From CAZYFH01 sp965197395 (GTDB lineage Bacteria > Acidobacteriota > Vicinamibacteria > Vicinamibacterales > UBA8438), in the NCBI GenBank assembly GCA_965197395.1, contig CBDANB010000005.1, positions 434,001-498,000 of the forward strand: a stretch of 64,000 nt of DNA, read 5' to 3'. The position numbers and the translations under genes were made by a program. Shown here piece by piece: positions 9,371 through 16,711 of this stretch (positions are counted from its first letter, which is position 1; each line of letters begins with the position of its first letter). The notes under the pieces were generated by a model, which saw only the letters and a list, made by a program, of their open reading frames with translations, was not told the origin of the DNA and searched no databases.

Positions 9371-11548
9371 ATGAACAGCAAAGTCGTGCGCCTGGCGGCG
9401 TCATTCGCCGTCATCTATGGCGTGCTCACGGGGGTTCAGGCGTGGGGCCAGGGCCTGAGCATCGAGGTCCTGTCGTCGTTTCCCGAATTGGTGACCGGCG
9501 GCGACGCCCTGGTGAAGATCACCGGAGCGAGCACCGCGCCGGATGTGACGGTCGGCGGCAGAGATGTCTCGGCGTCCTTTGTTGCCGATGAACGCGGAAG
9601 CTGGATCGGCTTGGTCGGCGGACTGGTCGACGGAGACAATGCGCTGGTCGCGTCGGCCGGCGGGGGCCGGGCAACGCTCACCCTGACCAACCATCCGATC
9701 AACGGCACCCTGTTCGCGGGCCCGCAGCAGATGCCGTTCGTCTGCGAAAACGAAACCCACGGACTGGCGCCGGCCACGGATGAGTCCTGCGCGGCTCCGA
9801 CGATGACGGGCTACCACTATCGGAGCACCGACGGCACCTGGAAGCCGTTCGATTCCGACGGGCCACGGCCGTCCGACATCGACACGACGACGACGATGGA
9901 CGGCACGACCGTACCGCTCATCACCTGGTACGAGAAAGGCATCATCAACCGGTCGGCCTACGTCATCAGCCTCCTGCACGACCCGGGTGCCGGGCCCTTC
10001 CCGACGCCGGTCAGCAACGAGACCGGCTGGAACGGCAAGCTGATCATGTCTCACCGAGGCGGCGTCAGGGCCGGTTTCCATCAAGGACGCACAATCGGCA
10101 CGCTCGATCCGGAGCGCGGGTACGTCGGCGGCGAGAACAACAACCTCCACGAGTCGCTGATCCGGGCCGGCTACGCCATGGCTGGGGGCTCGCTGATGGT
10201 CACCGGGACCACCACCGATCACGTGGTCCAGGCCGAGACGTCGGCGAAGATCAAGGAGCGGTTCATCGAGCGCTTCGGTCCGCCGACGTTCACCATCAGC
10301 ATGGGGACCTCGGGCGGCTCGATGTCGCAGCATCTCATCGCCCAGGGCTATCCCGGTCTCTACGACGCCATCCTGCCATGGCGCAGCTATGCAGACGTGT
10401 TGACCTTCCAGACACCGCTGATTGACTGCAACCTGCTGGTCAGCTACTTCGAAGGCACGGGAATGCCGTGGACGGACATACAGAAGCGCGAAGTCTCCGG
10501 CAAGCTGACATACGGGTTCTGCACGGGGCCCGCCATGCGCTTCCCGAACCTGTCGCCCGACAACTGCGACGCTTCGGTCCGTGATGCCAAGACGTTGGCG
10601 CCTCAGAAGTGGAAGGATGTGCGATGCACGTATCAGGACAACCTGGTCAACGTGTACGGCATCGATCCCGAGACCGGACGTGCCCGCAGTCCATCGGACA
10701 ACGTGGGCGTCCAGTACGGTCTGCAGGCGTTCAACGACGGCGTCATCTCGTTCGATCAGTTCGCCGAACTGAACGCCCGCATTGGCGGCCATGACATCAA
10801 CGGCGTCGTCGTGCCCGGACACCGCGCCCGCGCCAATCCGGACGCGGTGCGGATCGCATACGAGACCGGCCGTCTCAACACGGGCCAGGGTGGCTTGAGG
10901 AACATCCCGATCCTCGACGTTCGCGGCTACACGGACGGCATCTGCACGGTTGGGCCGTGCCCGCCGCGCGACCCGACCAACGTCGACGTGCATGACGGCT
11001 ACCACACCCTTGTCGCGCGCGCGCGACTGCTCAAGGCCAACGGGAACGCCGATAACCACGTCAGGATCGCGATCCACGAAGTCGGCCACCGCGGACCCGA
11101 TTCGATCCTCGGGATCGTGTCGCCACAAGCGGTTGCCCAGGTCGACGAGTGGTTGACCGACATTCTCGCCGACGCGTCGGACATGCCCCAGGCCCAGAAG
11201 GTTGCGGCCCACCGGCCCGCAGACCTCGTCGATGCCTGCTACACGGCGGCCGACGCAAAGATCACCAACATGGATCGTTGCGCCGAGCTGTTTCCGATCG
11301 CCTCCGACGCCCGCATCGTGGCGGGGGCGCCGTTGGCCAATGACGTCCTGACGTGCACGCTGAAGCCGGTCGACCCGAACGACTATTTGGTAAGCCTGTC
11401 TACAGCGCAGCTCGGTGCCCTGCCACGGATCTTCCCCGAAGGCGTGTGCGACTGGTCGAGACCAGGTATCGGCCAGGTGCCGCTCGCCGGCACGTGGGCG
11501 TTCTACACGGGCAACGCCGAGGTCAGGTACCTGAGGCCGGCCAACTGA
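9371..11548 (+). CDS. DUF6351 family secreted protein
   Basis: A 725-residue exported protein (signal peptide MNSKVVRLAASFAVIYGVLT to about residue 27) of the DUF6351 family. After an N-terminal Ig-like region (VTGGDALVKI) it carries an alpha/beta-hydrolase-like core: GKLIMSHRGG, a nucleophile-elbow-like MGTSGGSMSQ with Ser about residue 314, and GYPGLYDAILPWRSYADV. The family is described as alpha/beta-hydrolase-like with no settled substrate; tannase-like esterase activity is one possibility. A downstream His (AIHEVGHR, about 567) could complete a triad, which is inference. It stands alone, followed by a repeat unit and a kinase remnant. Confidence 0.88.
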   Translation: MNSKVVRLAASFAVIYGVLTGVQAWGQGLSIEVLSSFPELVTGGDALVKITGASTAPDVTVGGRDVSASFVADERGSWIGLVGGLVDGDNALVASAGGGRATLTLTNHPINGTLFAGPQQMPFVCENETHGLAPATDESCAAPTMTGYHYRSTDGTWKPFDSDGPRPSDIDTTTTMDGTTVPLITWYEKGIINRSAYVISLLHDPGAGPFPTPVSNETGWNGKLIMSHRGGVRAGFHQGRTIGTLDPERGYVGGENNNLHESLIRAGYAMAGGSLMVTGTTTDHVVQAETSAKIKERFIERFGPPTFTISMGTSGGSMSQHLIAQGYPGLYDAILPWRSYADVLTFQTPLIDCNLLVSYFEGTGMPWTDIQKREVSGKLTYGFCTGPAMRFPNLSPDNCDASVRDAKTLAPQKWKDVRCTYQDNLVNVYGIDPETGRARSPSDNVGVQYGLQAFNDGVISFDQFAELNARIGGHDINGVVVPGHRARANPDAVRIAYETGRLNTGQGGLRNIPILDVRGYTDGICTVGPCPPRDPTNVDVHDGYHTLVARARLLKANGNADNHVRIAIHEVGHRGPDSILGIVSPQAVAQVDEWLTDILADASDMPQAQKVAAHRPADLVDACYTAADAKITNMDRCAELFPIASDARIVAGAPLANDVLTCTLKPVDPNDYLVSLSTAQLGALPRIFPEGVCDWSRPGIGQVPLAGTWAFYTGNAEVRYLRPAN

Positions 11549-11590
11549 TCGAGGCAAGCCAAGGCGGCCAGTGGCCCTTGACCACGGAGC

Positions 11591-11617
11591 GAGGCGAGGC
11601 TGAAGCCTTGCGCTACG
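11591..11617. repeat. Palindromic repeat, family A
   Basis: A unit reading GAGGCTGAAGCCTTGCGCTAC, matching the dispersed family whose core is an inverted repeat (CAGGCCT-TCA-GGCCTG or close variants) next to GTAGCGC. It abuts the point where the kinase remnant begins (11634), so the junction is at or near the repeat. Confidence 0.6.
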
Positions 11618-11633
11618 AACGACCGTCGTAGCC

Positions 11634-12073
11634 ATGGGCCAAGTGTATCGCGCCACCGACACGCAACTGGGCCGCGACGTCGCGCTGAAGATTCTTCCCG
11701 ACGCGTTCGCCGCTGATCCTGATCGCCTCGCCCGGTTCCAGCGGGAGGCGCAGGTCCTCGCCAGCCTCAACCACCCCAACATCGCGCAGATCCACGGCAT
11801 CGAAGAAGGGGAGCCGTCACCACAACAAGACGTAGCGCAGGGCTCAAGCCCTGCAATCAAGGCTCTCGTCCTAGAGCTGGTCGAAGGGCCGACGCTAGAA
11901 GAACGGCTCAGGGCTCAGGGCTTACGGAAGAGCCATCGAGCGGCCCTCAGCCCTCAGCCCTAAGCCAGAGAGAGCGCAGAAACGAGCGCTACCGCTGGAC
12001 GAGGCACTCGCGATCGCCCGACAGATCACCGAGGCGCTGGAGGCCGCGCACGAAGCCGGAGTGATCCACCGCG
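11634..12073 (+). pseudogene. Serine/threonine protein kinase remnant
   Basis: Two pieces of a Hanks-type kinase N-lobe and catalytic start. The first reads MGQVYRATDTQLGRDVALK, i.e. the glycine-loop end and the ATP-binding Lys, then REAQVLASLNHPNI and ALVLELVEGPTLEERL (hinge). The second, in another frame near 11996-12073, reads LDEALAIARQITEALEAAH then GVIHRD. Everything before the Gly-loop and after HRD is missing, so the enzyme cannot function. A family A repeat sits in frame between LNHPNI and the hinge (11829-11854), and a second repetitive stretch (11905-11965) precedes the catalytic-loop piece. Confidence 0.75.
11829..11854. repeat. Palindromic repeat, family A, inside kinase remnant
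   Basis: GTAGCGCAGGGCTCAAGCCCTGC, an inverted repeat with a short loop, inserted between kinase codons without breaking the frame. A further palindromic stretch of GGGCTCAGGGCTTA and its complement spans about 11905-11965. Confidence 0.65.
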
Positions 12074-12117
12074 ACGCAGATCGGCCCCTTCTACGTCGAG
12101 GGTGCGGAGCGCCCGCT

Positions 12118-12243
12118 TTACCTCGACTCCTCGGTTGCCGCGGCTTCTTTCATCTCCATCGCACGAGCGCCCGAGAGCGAGCTGGCCATCGAGTAGTTGC
12201 CCTCGTGGCACGCGTACTCGTAGGCGGCTCGTCGTTCCGCGTC
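12118..12243 (-). pseudogene. 3' remnant of a CHEGN-family gene
   Basis: On the minus strand this segment encodes EYACHEGNYSMASSLSGA followed by an Ala/Glu-rich tail and TAA, nearly identical over about 110 bp to the 3' end of the intact gene at 12350-13333. One base is missing at the position of GAGCGGC compared with the intact copy, which puts the upstream codons out of frame. Similarity ends abruptly at about 12244, where a family B repeat starts. It is a partial duplication, not a gene. Confidence 0.75.
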
Positions 12244-12247
12244 ATCT

Positions 12248-12342
12248 TTAGACGGGGCTTCGCCCCGAACCCCCGCGGGGCGCTACGCGGGGACCCCCAA
12301 GAGCCCCACTCCGCGCCCGCGAGGCGCGCCGTGCGCGCCTTT
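12248..12342 (+). repeat. Dispersed repeat, family B (copy 1)
   Basis: About 95 bp starting with the hairpin ACGGGGCTTCGCCCCGA, continuing through CCCCACTCCGCGCCC and ending in GCGAGGCGCGCCGTGCGCGC. Two more copies are at 44989-45078 (inverted) and 53797-53888. Here it lies between the duplicated 3' end and the intact CHEGN gene. Confidence 0.7.
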
Positions 12343-12349
12343 GACGCTG

Positions 12350-13333
12350 CTACTGTTCCTCGGACGCCGCCGCCTCTCTCGCCTCCATGGCACGCGCGCC
12401 CGAGAGCGAGCTGGCCATTGAGTAGTTGCCCTCGTGGCACGCGTACTCGTAGAGCGGCTCGTCGTTCCGCGTCATCCGCACTTGCGCGGTCCACGGCCCA
12501 GCCCAGGTCGTCGGATCGCTGACGGTGAACTCATAGAGAAGGCTGTCGGCGTCGACGCGCGTGAAGCGCTCGACCAAATGCAGATTAGCGCTCGATCCCC
12601 CGAGGGACGTCTCGCGCAGGAAATTCCTCGTCTCGACGACCAGCGTGTCGCCGTCCCAGCTCGCCCGCGAGTCGCCGACCCACTGCCGGAGGTCGGCCGG
12701 CAGGTGCGAGCGCCCGTCCAGCGGGATGATGCGCACGTTGTGCACCATCTCGTTGAGGATGACCACGTGGTCGGCTGTCTGGAACAGCTGCATGTTGTTG
12801 TTGTAGGCGCTCGGCGTCATCGGTGGCCCCGAGTTGAAGCCGAGCAGGCAGCGCTCGGAGATGCCGCGATCCTCGGGGCCATGCGCGTGCCGTCCCTGCA
12901 GGATTCGCTGCAGTTCCCTGCGGGCCTCGACCTTTGGCCGCACGGCCGGGATGCGCCCATTGGGCGGGTTGACGACGAGCGACGTCCGCCGCTCGCCGAG
13001 CGAATCACCCCACTCGAACCAGACGTCGAAGCTGTAGCTGACACGAACCTCGAGCGGGGCATCCTCGAGCTCCGATTCGAGGCCCGCACGCTGAACGGCG
13101 AGCTGCTGTTCCCATTCGGCCGCTTCTTCCGCAGTCAGCGTTTCCTTCCCAGCCAGCTCCACCGGCCGTTCCATCGGCGTCGCCGTCGAGAAGTTCCAGA
13201 CGCCCTGCAGGTCGGGCTGGCCGTCCGGCGTGTGGAGCGGCGCCTCCTGGCCCGACGCCACAATGGGCGCAAATACGACGATGGCGCATACCAGGCCGGG
13301 AACGGCGACGGACCAACGGGATCGATGACTCAT
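12350..13333 (-). CDS. Secreted CHEGN-motif family protein (copy 2)
   Basis: Exported protein of 327 residues. The ATG at 13333 is chosen for its AGGAGG ribosome site and the following signal peptide (SVAVPGLVCAIVVFAPIVAS). Family landmarks in order: GQPDLQGVW, TPMERPVEL, TSLVVNPPNGRIPAV, RCLLGFNSGPP, YNNNMQLFQTADHVV, VRIIPLDGRSHL, RQWVGDSRASWDGDTLVV, LVERFTRVDADSLLYEF, DPTTWAGPWT, and EYACHEGNYSMASSLSGAR at the end. No known catalytic motif; function unknown. Its last about 110 bp are duplicated as a decayed fragment just downstream. It is divergently oriented to the PQQ sugar dehydrogenase fusion gene. Confidence 0.85.
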   Translation of the reverse strand: MSHRSRWSVAVPGLVCAIVVFAPIVASGQEAPLHTPDGQPDLQGVWNFSTATPMERPVELAGKETLTAEEAAEWEQQLAVQRAGLESELEDAPLEVRVSYSFDVWFEWGDSLGERRTSLVVNPPNGRIPAVRPKVEARRELQRILQGRHAHGPEDRGISERCLLGFNSGPPMTPSAYNNNMQLFQTADHVVILNEMVHNVRIIPLDGRSHLPADLRQWVGDSRASWDGDTLVVETRNFLRETSLGGSSANLHLVERFTRVDADSLLYEFTVSDPTTWAGPWTAQVRMTRNDEPLYEYACHEGNYSMASSLSGARAMEAREAAASEEQ

Positions 13334-13637
13334 GATCAACCTCCTCATCGACGAGCGCGCGAGGTGGCGGGCGCCACCCCCCCGCCGAGTTTCTGGGGAC
13401 TTTTTCATTGTAACAGGGGTTGGCATCGGTTCTCGGGACCATCCCGGAGCTCACGTGTGCTGCCCATGTAGGGCGGGGCTTCAGCCCCGCCTTTCAGCCT
13501 GAAGGCCTGCGCTACATGTGATGCCCATGTAGGGCGGGCATCGTCCCACGTCCCGACCGGTGACATAATCAGCGGGATTCCACATCGCCACATCCGGCGG
13601 CTCGATGCCACTCCGCTCGTGACTCTGAGGGGGCGTC
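13334..13637. other. Divergent intergenic region with repeats
   Basis: This 304-bp region between two divergent genes holds a family A repeat cluster at 13463-13540 and otherwise no gene. The two promoters must lie here but I cannot place them with confidence. Confidence 0.4.
13463..13540. repeat. Palindromic repeat cluster, family A
   Basis: Three adjacent units: CCCATGTAGGGCGGGGCTTC with its complement AGCCCCGCC, then TTCAGCCTGAAGGCCTGCGC, then a second CCCATGTAGGGCGGGC. The inverted-repeat cores differ in sequence but keep pairing, as in REP-type elements. Confidence 0.65.
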
Positions 13638-16037
13638 ATGAAACCGTTTCCTGTTCGCCGCGCGTTTACCGTCTGGCCGTTGGTCGCCTGCGCCTTCAGC
13701 GTCGTCCTGGGCGTCGTCACGGCGGCCGCTCCCCAGACGCGGCAGCGCGCGACGCCGCTGAGCGGCAAGCCGGCTGTGGCGCTGCCGGACGGGCCGGTGG
13801 TGCTCCCAAGCGCCGATCAGCCGCGGATTCGCGTCGTGACGATCACGAGGGGGCTCTCCCATCCGTGGGGTTTCGCGTTCCTGCGCAACGGCGACATCCT
13901 CGTCACCGAGCGCAACGCGGGGGCGCTGCGGGTGATTCGTGACGGCGTCCTCGACCCCCGGCCCATCCTTGGCGTCCCCGAGGTCTACACCGGCACGCGG
14001 CTGGCCGGTCTGATGGACATCGCCGTCCATCCAGAGGACGACCGGCTTGTCTATCTCACGTACTCCAAGCCGGCGGAGCGCGAAGGTCGGCGTGGCGCCA
14101 CGATCGCGCTGGCGCGCGGGCGTCTCGACGGCGGGGCGCTGACCGAAGTGCGTGACATCTTCGTGTCCGACGGGTTTGGTCGCGGCGTCGCGGCGTCGCG
14201 GGTCGTGTTCGGGCCGGACCGGAAGCTGTATATGACGGTCGGTGGCGCGATCAGGGCGCCGTCGACCGGGCAGTTTGCGCAAGACCCGAGCAACCATATC
14301 GGCAAGGTGCTACGGCTGAACGAGGACGGATCCGCACCCGATGACAACCCGTTCGTCGGCCAGGCCGGCTACCAGCCGGAGATCTACTCGTTGGGTCATC
14401 GCAATCAGCTCGGGCTGGTCTTCCACCCGGAGACCGGCACGCTGTGGGCGAGCGAGAACGCGCCGCAAGGCGGCGATGAGGTCAACGTGATCCAGTCCGG
14501 GCGCAATTACGGTTGGCCGATCGCCTCCGACAGCCGCGAGTACTCCGGGCTGCGCGTCTCGGACACGCCGTGGCTCGAAGGGCTCGAACGACCGGAGATC
14601 GTGTGGTGGCCGTCGATCGCGCCCTCGGGACTGACGTTCTACACCGGCGACCACTTCCCGGGGTGGCGGGGCGACCTCTTCGTCGGCTCGATGACCGTTG
14701 GCCGGATTCAGCGGACGGGCAACCTCCAGCGCATCGTCTTCAACCGACGCGGCGAAGAGATTCGGCGCGAGTCGCTGCTCACCGAGCTGAGGCAGCGGAT
14801 CCGCGACGTCCGACAAGGTCCCGACGGGTTCCTCTATGTCCTGACCGAGGAGGATGACGCCGCCCTGCTCCGCATCGAGCCCGCGCGAGCGATTACCGGG
14901 CTACCTGGCAGCGTCGTACCGCACCGTCGGCTGACCGAGGCGCGCGTCGCGCCGCTACCGGAAGCCGAATGGACCGATGCGCAGCGGGCGCTGGTCGAGA
15001 CCTACGCGCCGGACGGCAACCCCGGGAACGCGCTCCGGACTCTCATCCGCGTCCCGGCGCTCGCCGACCGCATCTTCCCGTTTCTCGACTACGTCGCGAA
15101 CGAGTCGACCTTGTCCGCTCGACATCGTGAAATCCTGATTCTGCGGACGGCCTGGGTGGCGCAGAACGGCAGCCTCTGGGCCACGCATGCGAGCCGCGCG
15201 GCCGACGCCGGACTGACGGCGGAGGACCTCCTCCGGATCGCGCAGGGTCCGTCCGCTGAGGCGTGGCAGCCGTTCGAGAACGCGCTCGTGGGCCTGGCCG
15301 ACCAGCTCTTCCGCAACTCGTCGGTTACCGACGAGACGTGGGCCACGCTGTCCGAACACCTCGGTCTGCACACCATGATGGACGCGGTCGTGACCGTGGC
15401 CGACACCACTGCGCTGTCGATCCTGTTCAATGCGCTTGGCATCCAGCCGGATGACGGCGCGAGCGAGCGGCTCCCGACCATCGACGTTGCCTATCGCGTG
15501 GTGGTGCCGGAGCGCGAGGCGCCGCTCACCGTCCCCCGCGTCGAACCGGTCGAGGGCTCCGGGCTGCGGATATCCCGCACCCGTCAGCGGCATCCGGCGC
15601 TGGCGGACGCCTGGACCGCGAATCCCGGCTACGTCAATAACCCCGAGCGATCGAGGCTGACGCCGCATGACCGCGAGCTGCTTATTCTGCGCACCGGGTG
15701 GAACACGCAGGCGGTGTACGAGTGGGCGAAGCACGTCGGCAGCGTCGGCCGCGCGCGCGACCACGGCCTCGAGCCGCGCTGGATTGCGCAGGGGCAGGAT
15801 GCCGCGGGCTGGAACACCGACGAGCTCGCGCTCATTCAGGCCGCCAACGAGATGTATCGGGACACGACGGTTTCGGACCGGACCTGGGACACGCTGGCCG
15901 CGCGTTACAGCACGCACCAGATGATGAGTGTTGTCGCCACCGTGGCCAGGTACCGGAAGGTGTCGATGACGCTCAACGCGCTCGGCGTGCAGCCGCTGCC
16001 CGACGACGAGCGCTTCCCGACGCTTGAGGGCTACTGA
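13638..16037 (+). CDS. PQQ sugar dehydrogenase fused to two carboxymuconolactone-decarboxylase-like domains
   Basis: A 799-residue exported protein with three modules. Residues about 1-35 are a signal peptide. Residues about 65-415 form a glucose/sorbosone dehydrogenase beta-propeller (GLSHPWGFAFLRNGDILVTE, MDIAVHPEDDRLVYLTYS, YSLGHRNQLGLVFHPETG, ENAPQGGDEVNVI, NYGWP). Residues about 440-612 and 635-799 are two similar all-helical carboxymuconolactone decarboxylase/AhpD-like domains (LSARHREILILRTAWVAQN, HDRELLILRTGWNTQAVYEW). Neither has the Cys-x-x-Cys of AhpD peroxidases; the second keeps the Glu-Trp-x-x-His arrangement of decarboxylase-type members. Sugar-lactone chemistry coupled to oxidation is a possible logic (inference). 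The strong GAGGGGG site supports the start. Confidence 0.88.
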   Translation: MKPFPVRRAFTVWPLVACAFSVVLGVVTAAAPQTRQRATPLSGKPAVALPDGPVVLPSADQPRIRVVTITRGLSHPWGFAFLRNGDILVTERNAGALRVIRDGVLDPRPILGVPEVYTGTRLAGLMDIAVHPEDDRLVYLTYSKPAEREGRRGATIALARGRLDGGALTEVRDIFVSDGFGRGVAASRVVFGPDRKLYMTVGGAIRAPSTGQFAQDPSNHIGKVLRLNEDGSAPDDNPFVGQAGYQPEIYSLGHRNQLGLVFHPETGTLWASENAPQGGDEVNVIQSGRNYGWPIASDSREYSGLRVSDTPWLEGLERPEIVWWPSIAPSGLTFYTGDHFPGWRGDLFVGSMTVGRIQRTGNLQRIVFNRRGEEIRRESLLTELRQRIRDVRQGPDGFLYVLTEEDDAALLRIEPARAITGLPGSVVPHRRLTEARVAPLPEAEWTDAQRALVETYAPDGNPGNALRTLIRVPALADRIFPFLDYVANESTLSARHREILILRTAWVAQNGSLWATHASRAADAGLTAEDLLRIAQGPSAEAWQPFENALVGLADQLFRNSSVTDETWATLSEHLGLHTMMDAVVTVADTTALSILFNALGIQPDDGASERLPTIDVAYRVVVPEREAPLTVPRVEPVEGSGLRISRTRQRHPALADAWTANPGYVNNPERSRLTPHDRELLILRTGWNTQAVYEWAKHVGSVGRARDHGLEPRWIAQGQDAAGWNTDELALIQAANEMYRDTTVSDRTWDTLAARYSTHQMMSVVATVARYRKVSMTLNALGVQPLPDDERFPTLEGY

Positions 16038-16283
16038 GATGGGCGGTGCGGTCGCGGTGAATGTTGCCCTTCATCCGCGGCAGGCCGCTGGGTCGCAGCT
16101 AAGGTGTCACGTCCCACGGACGCTCCCATGACCGAAGCGGTCGCTGGCGGGCAATAAGCGGCAGGTCCTGCTTCTGCAGCTCCAGGAGGATACGGAACTT
16201 TCCCTCAGCGGTGCAGTCGCTTGCGCCTTGTGCCAATCTCGCTTCCGATCGAGTATTGCAGCAACGTCCGGCGCGGTGTCCTC

Positions 16284-16457
16284 TACGTGGGCCACTGGAC
16301 GCGATATGCACTCGGGACACGCCTCGAGGAGTCGGCGCCGGGGCTGATCGCGCTCCAGGAGCGCTTTCGCGAGGACGATTCGATCAAGGGGCTGTTGGTG
16401 TCCATCACCGGCAGCGACCTCTTCCGCGGTCTCCGTTCCGACCGGGGGGGGCAACGA
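16284..16457 (+). pseudogene. DUF1585-like C-terminal remnant
   Basis: A start-less frame encoding YALGTRLEESAPGLIALQER and REDDSIKGLLVSITGSDLFR, matching the last helix pair of DUF1592/DUF1585-type cytochrome proteins (compare the intact gene at 19631-22018, which ends ADQYRFSSLILGIVRSVPFQ). No stop separates it from the Tat-signal fragment that follows in the same frame. I read it as the decayed 3' end of a second DUF1592-type gene. The 246 bp before it (16038-16283) show no gene; a minus-strand frame reading KFRILLELQKQDLPLIARQ ends near 16102 and may be another unassigned remnant. Confidence 0.45.
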
Positions 16458-16556
16458 ATGATCTCGCGGCGCCATCTGCTCCGGCTGGGCGGGCTCACGG
16501 CGTTCGGGGCCGCGCTGCCGGCAGGCGTCTCCCGCGCGTTCGCACAGTCGCCGACG
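16458..16556 (+). pseudogene. Tat signal peptide remnant
   Basis: ATG at 16458 starts MISRRHLLRLGGLTAFGAAL, a twin-arginine signal peptide ending near AFAQS, after which the frame loses any similarity. Tat signals of this style open DUF1552 and DUF1501 proteins, and the upstream DUF1585-like remnant fits the order DUF1592 then DUF1552 seen intact at 19.6-23.4 kb. The mature protein is gone. Confidence 0.5.
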
Positions 16557-16558
16557 CG

Positions 16559-16699
16559 ATGCGGCCCATCACGGCGGGGAGCCTCCTCTACCAGCCGCCG
16601 AACGGCGTTCACTACGATCAGGCCCGCGACGAAGCGGTCACGGTCCAGATCAGCGGTATGGGGCCGTTGAAGACGACGCGCCTCGAAGGCGAGCGCTAG
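16559..16699 (+). pseudogene. Cupin-like C-terminal remnant
   Basis: About 46 residues reading MRPITAGSLLYQPPNGVHYD, then EAVTVQISGMGPLKTT, ending at TAG 16697-16699. The Pro-x-x-x-His-Tyr and Val-x-Val-Gln-Ile-x-Gly-x-Gly-Pro pattern is that of the last strands of small cupin proteins. It follows the Tat remnant in a different frame, so the two were joined by deletion or shifted by a frameshift in one ancestral gene. Confidence 0.45.
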
Positions 16700-16711
16700 C
16701 GCCGAGCAGCG

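Noticed and set aside
9401..11860. A very long minus-strand open frame (about 819 codons) opposite the DUF6351 gene
   Set aside because: It is rich in Arg, Ala and Pro, has no domain, and lies antisense to a gene with a clear family. High GC makes such shadows common.
12074..12117. Possible intradiol-dioxygenase fragment (GPFYVEGAERPL) after the kinase remnant
   Set aside because: Only about a dozen residues match a common pattern; too short to support.
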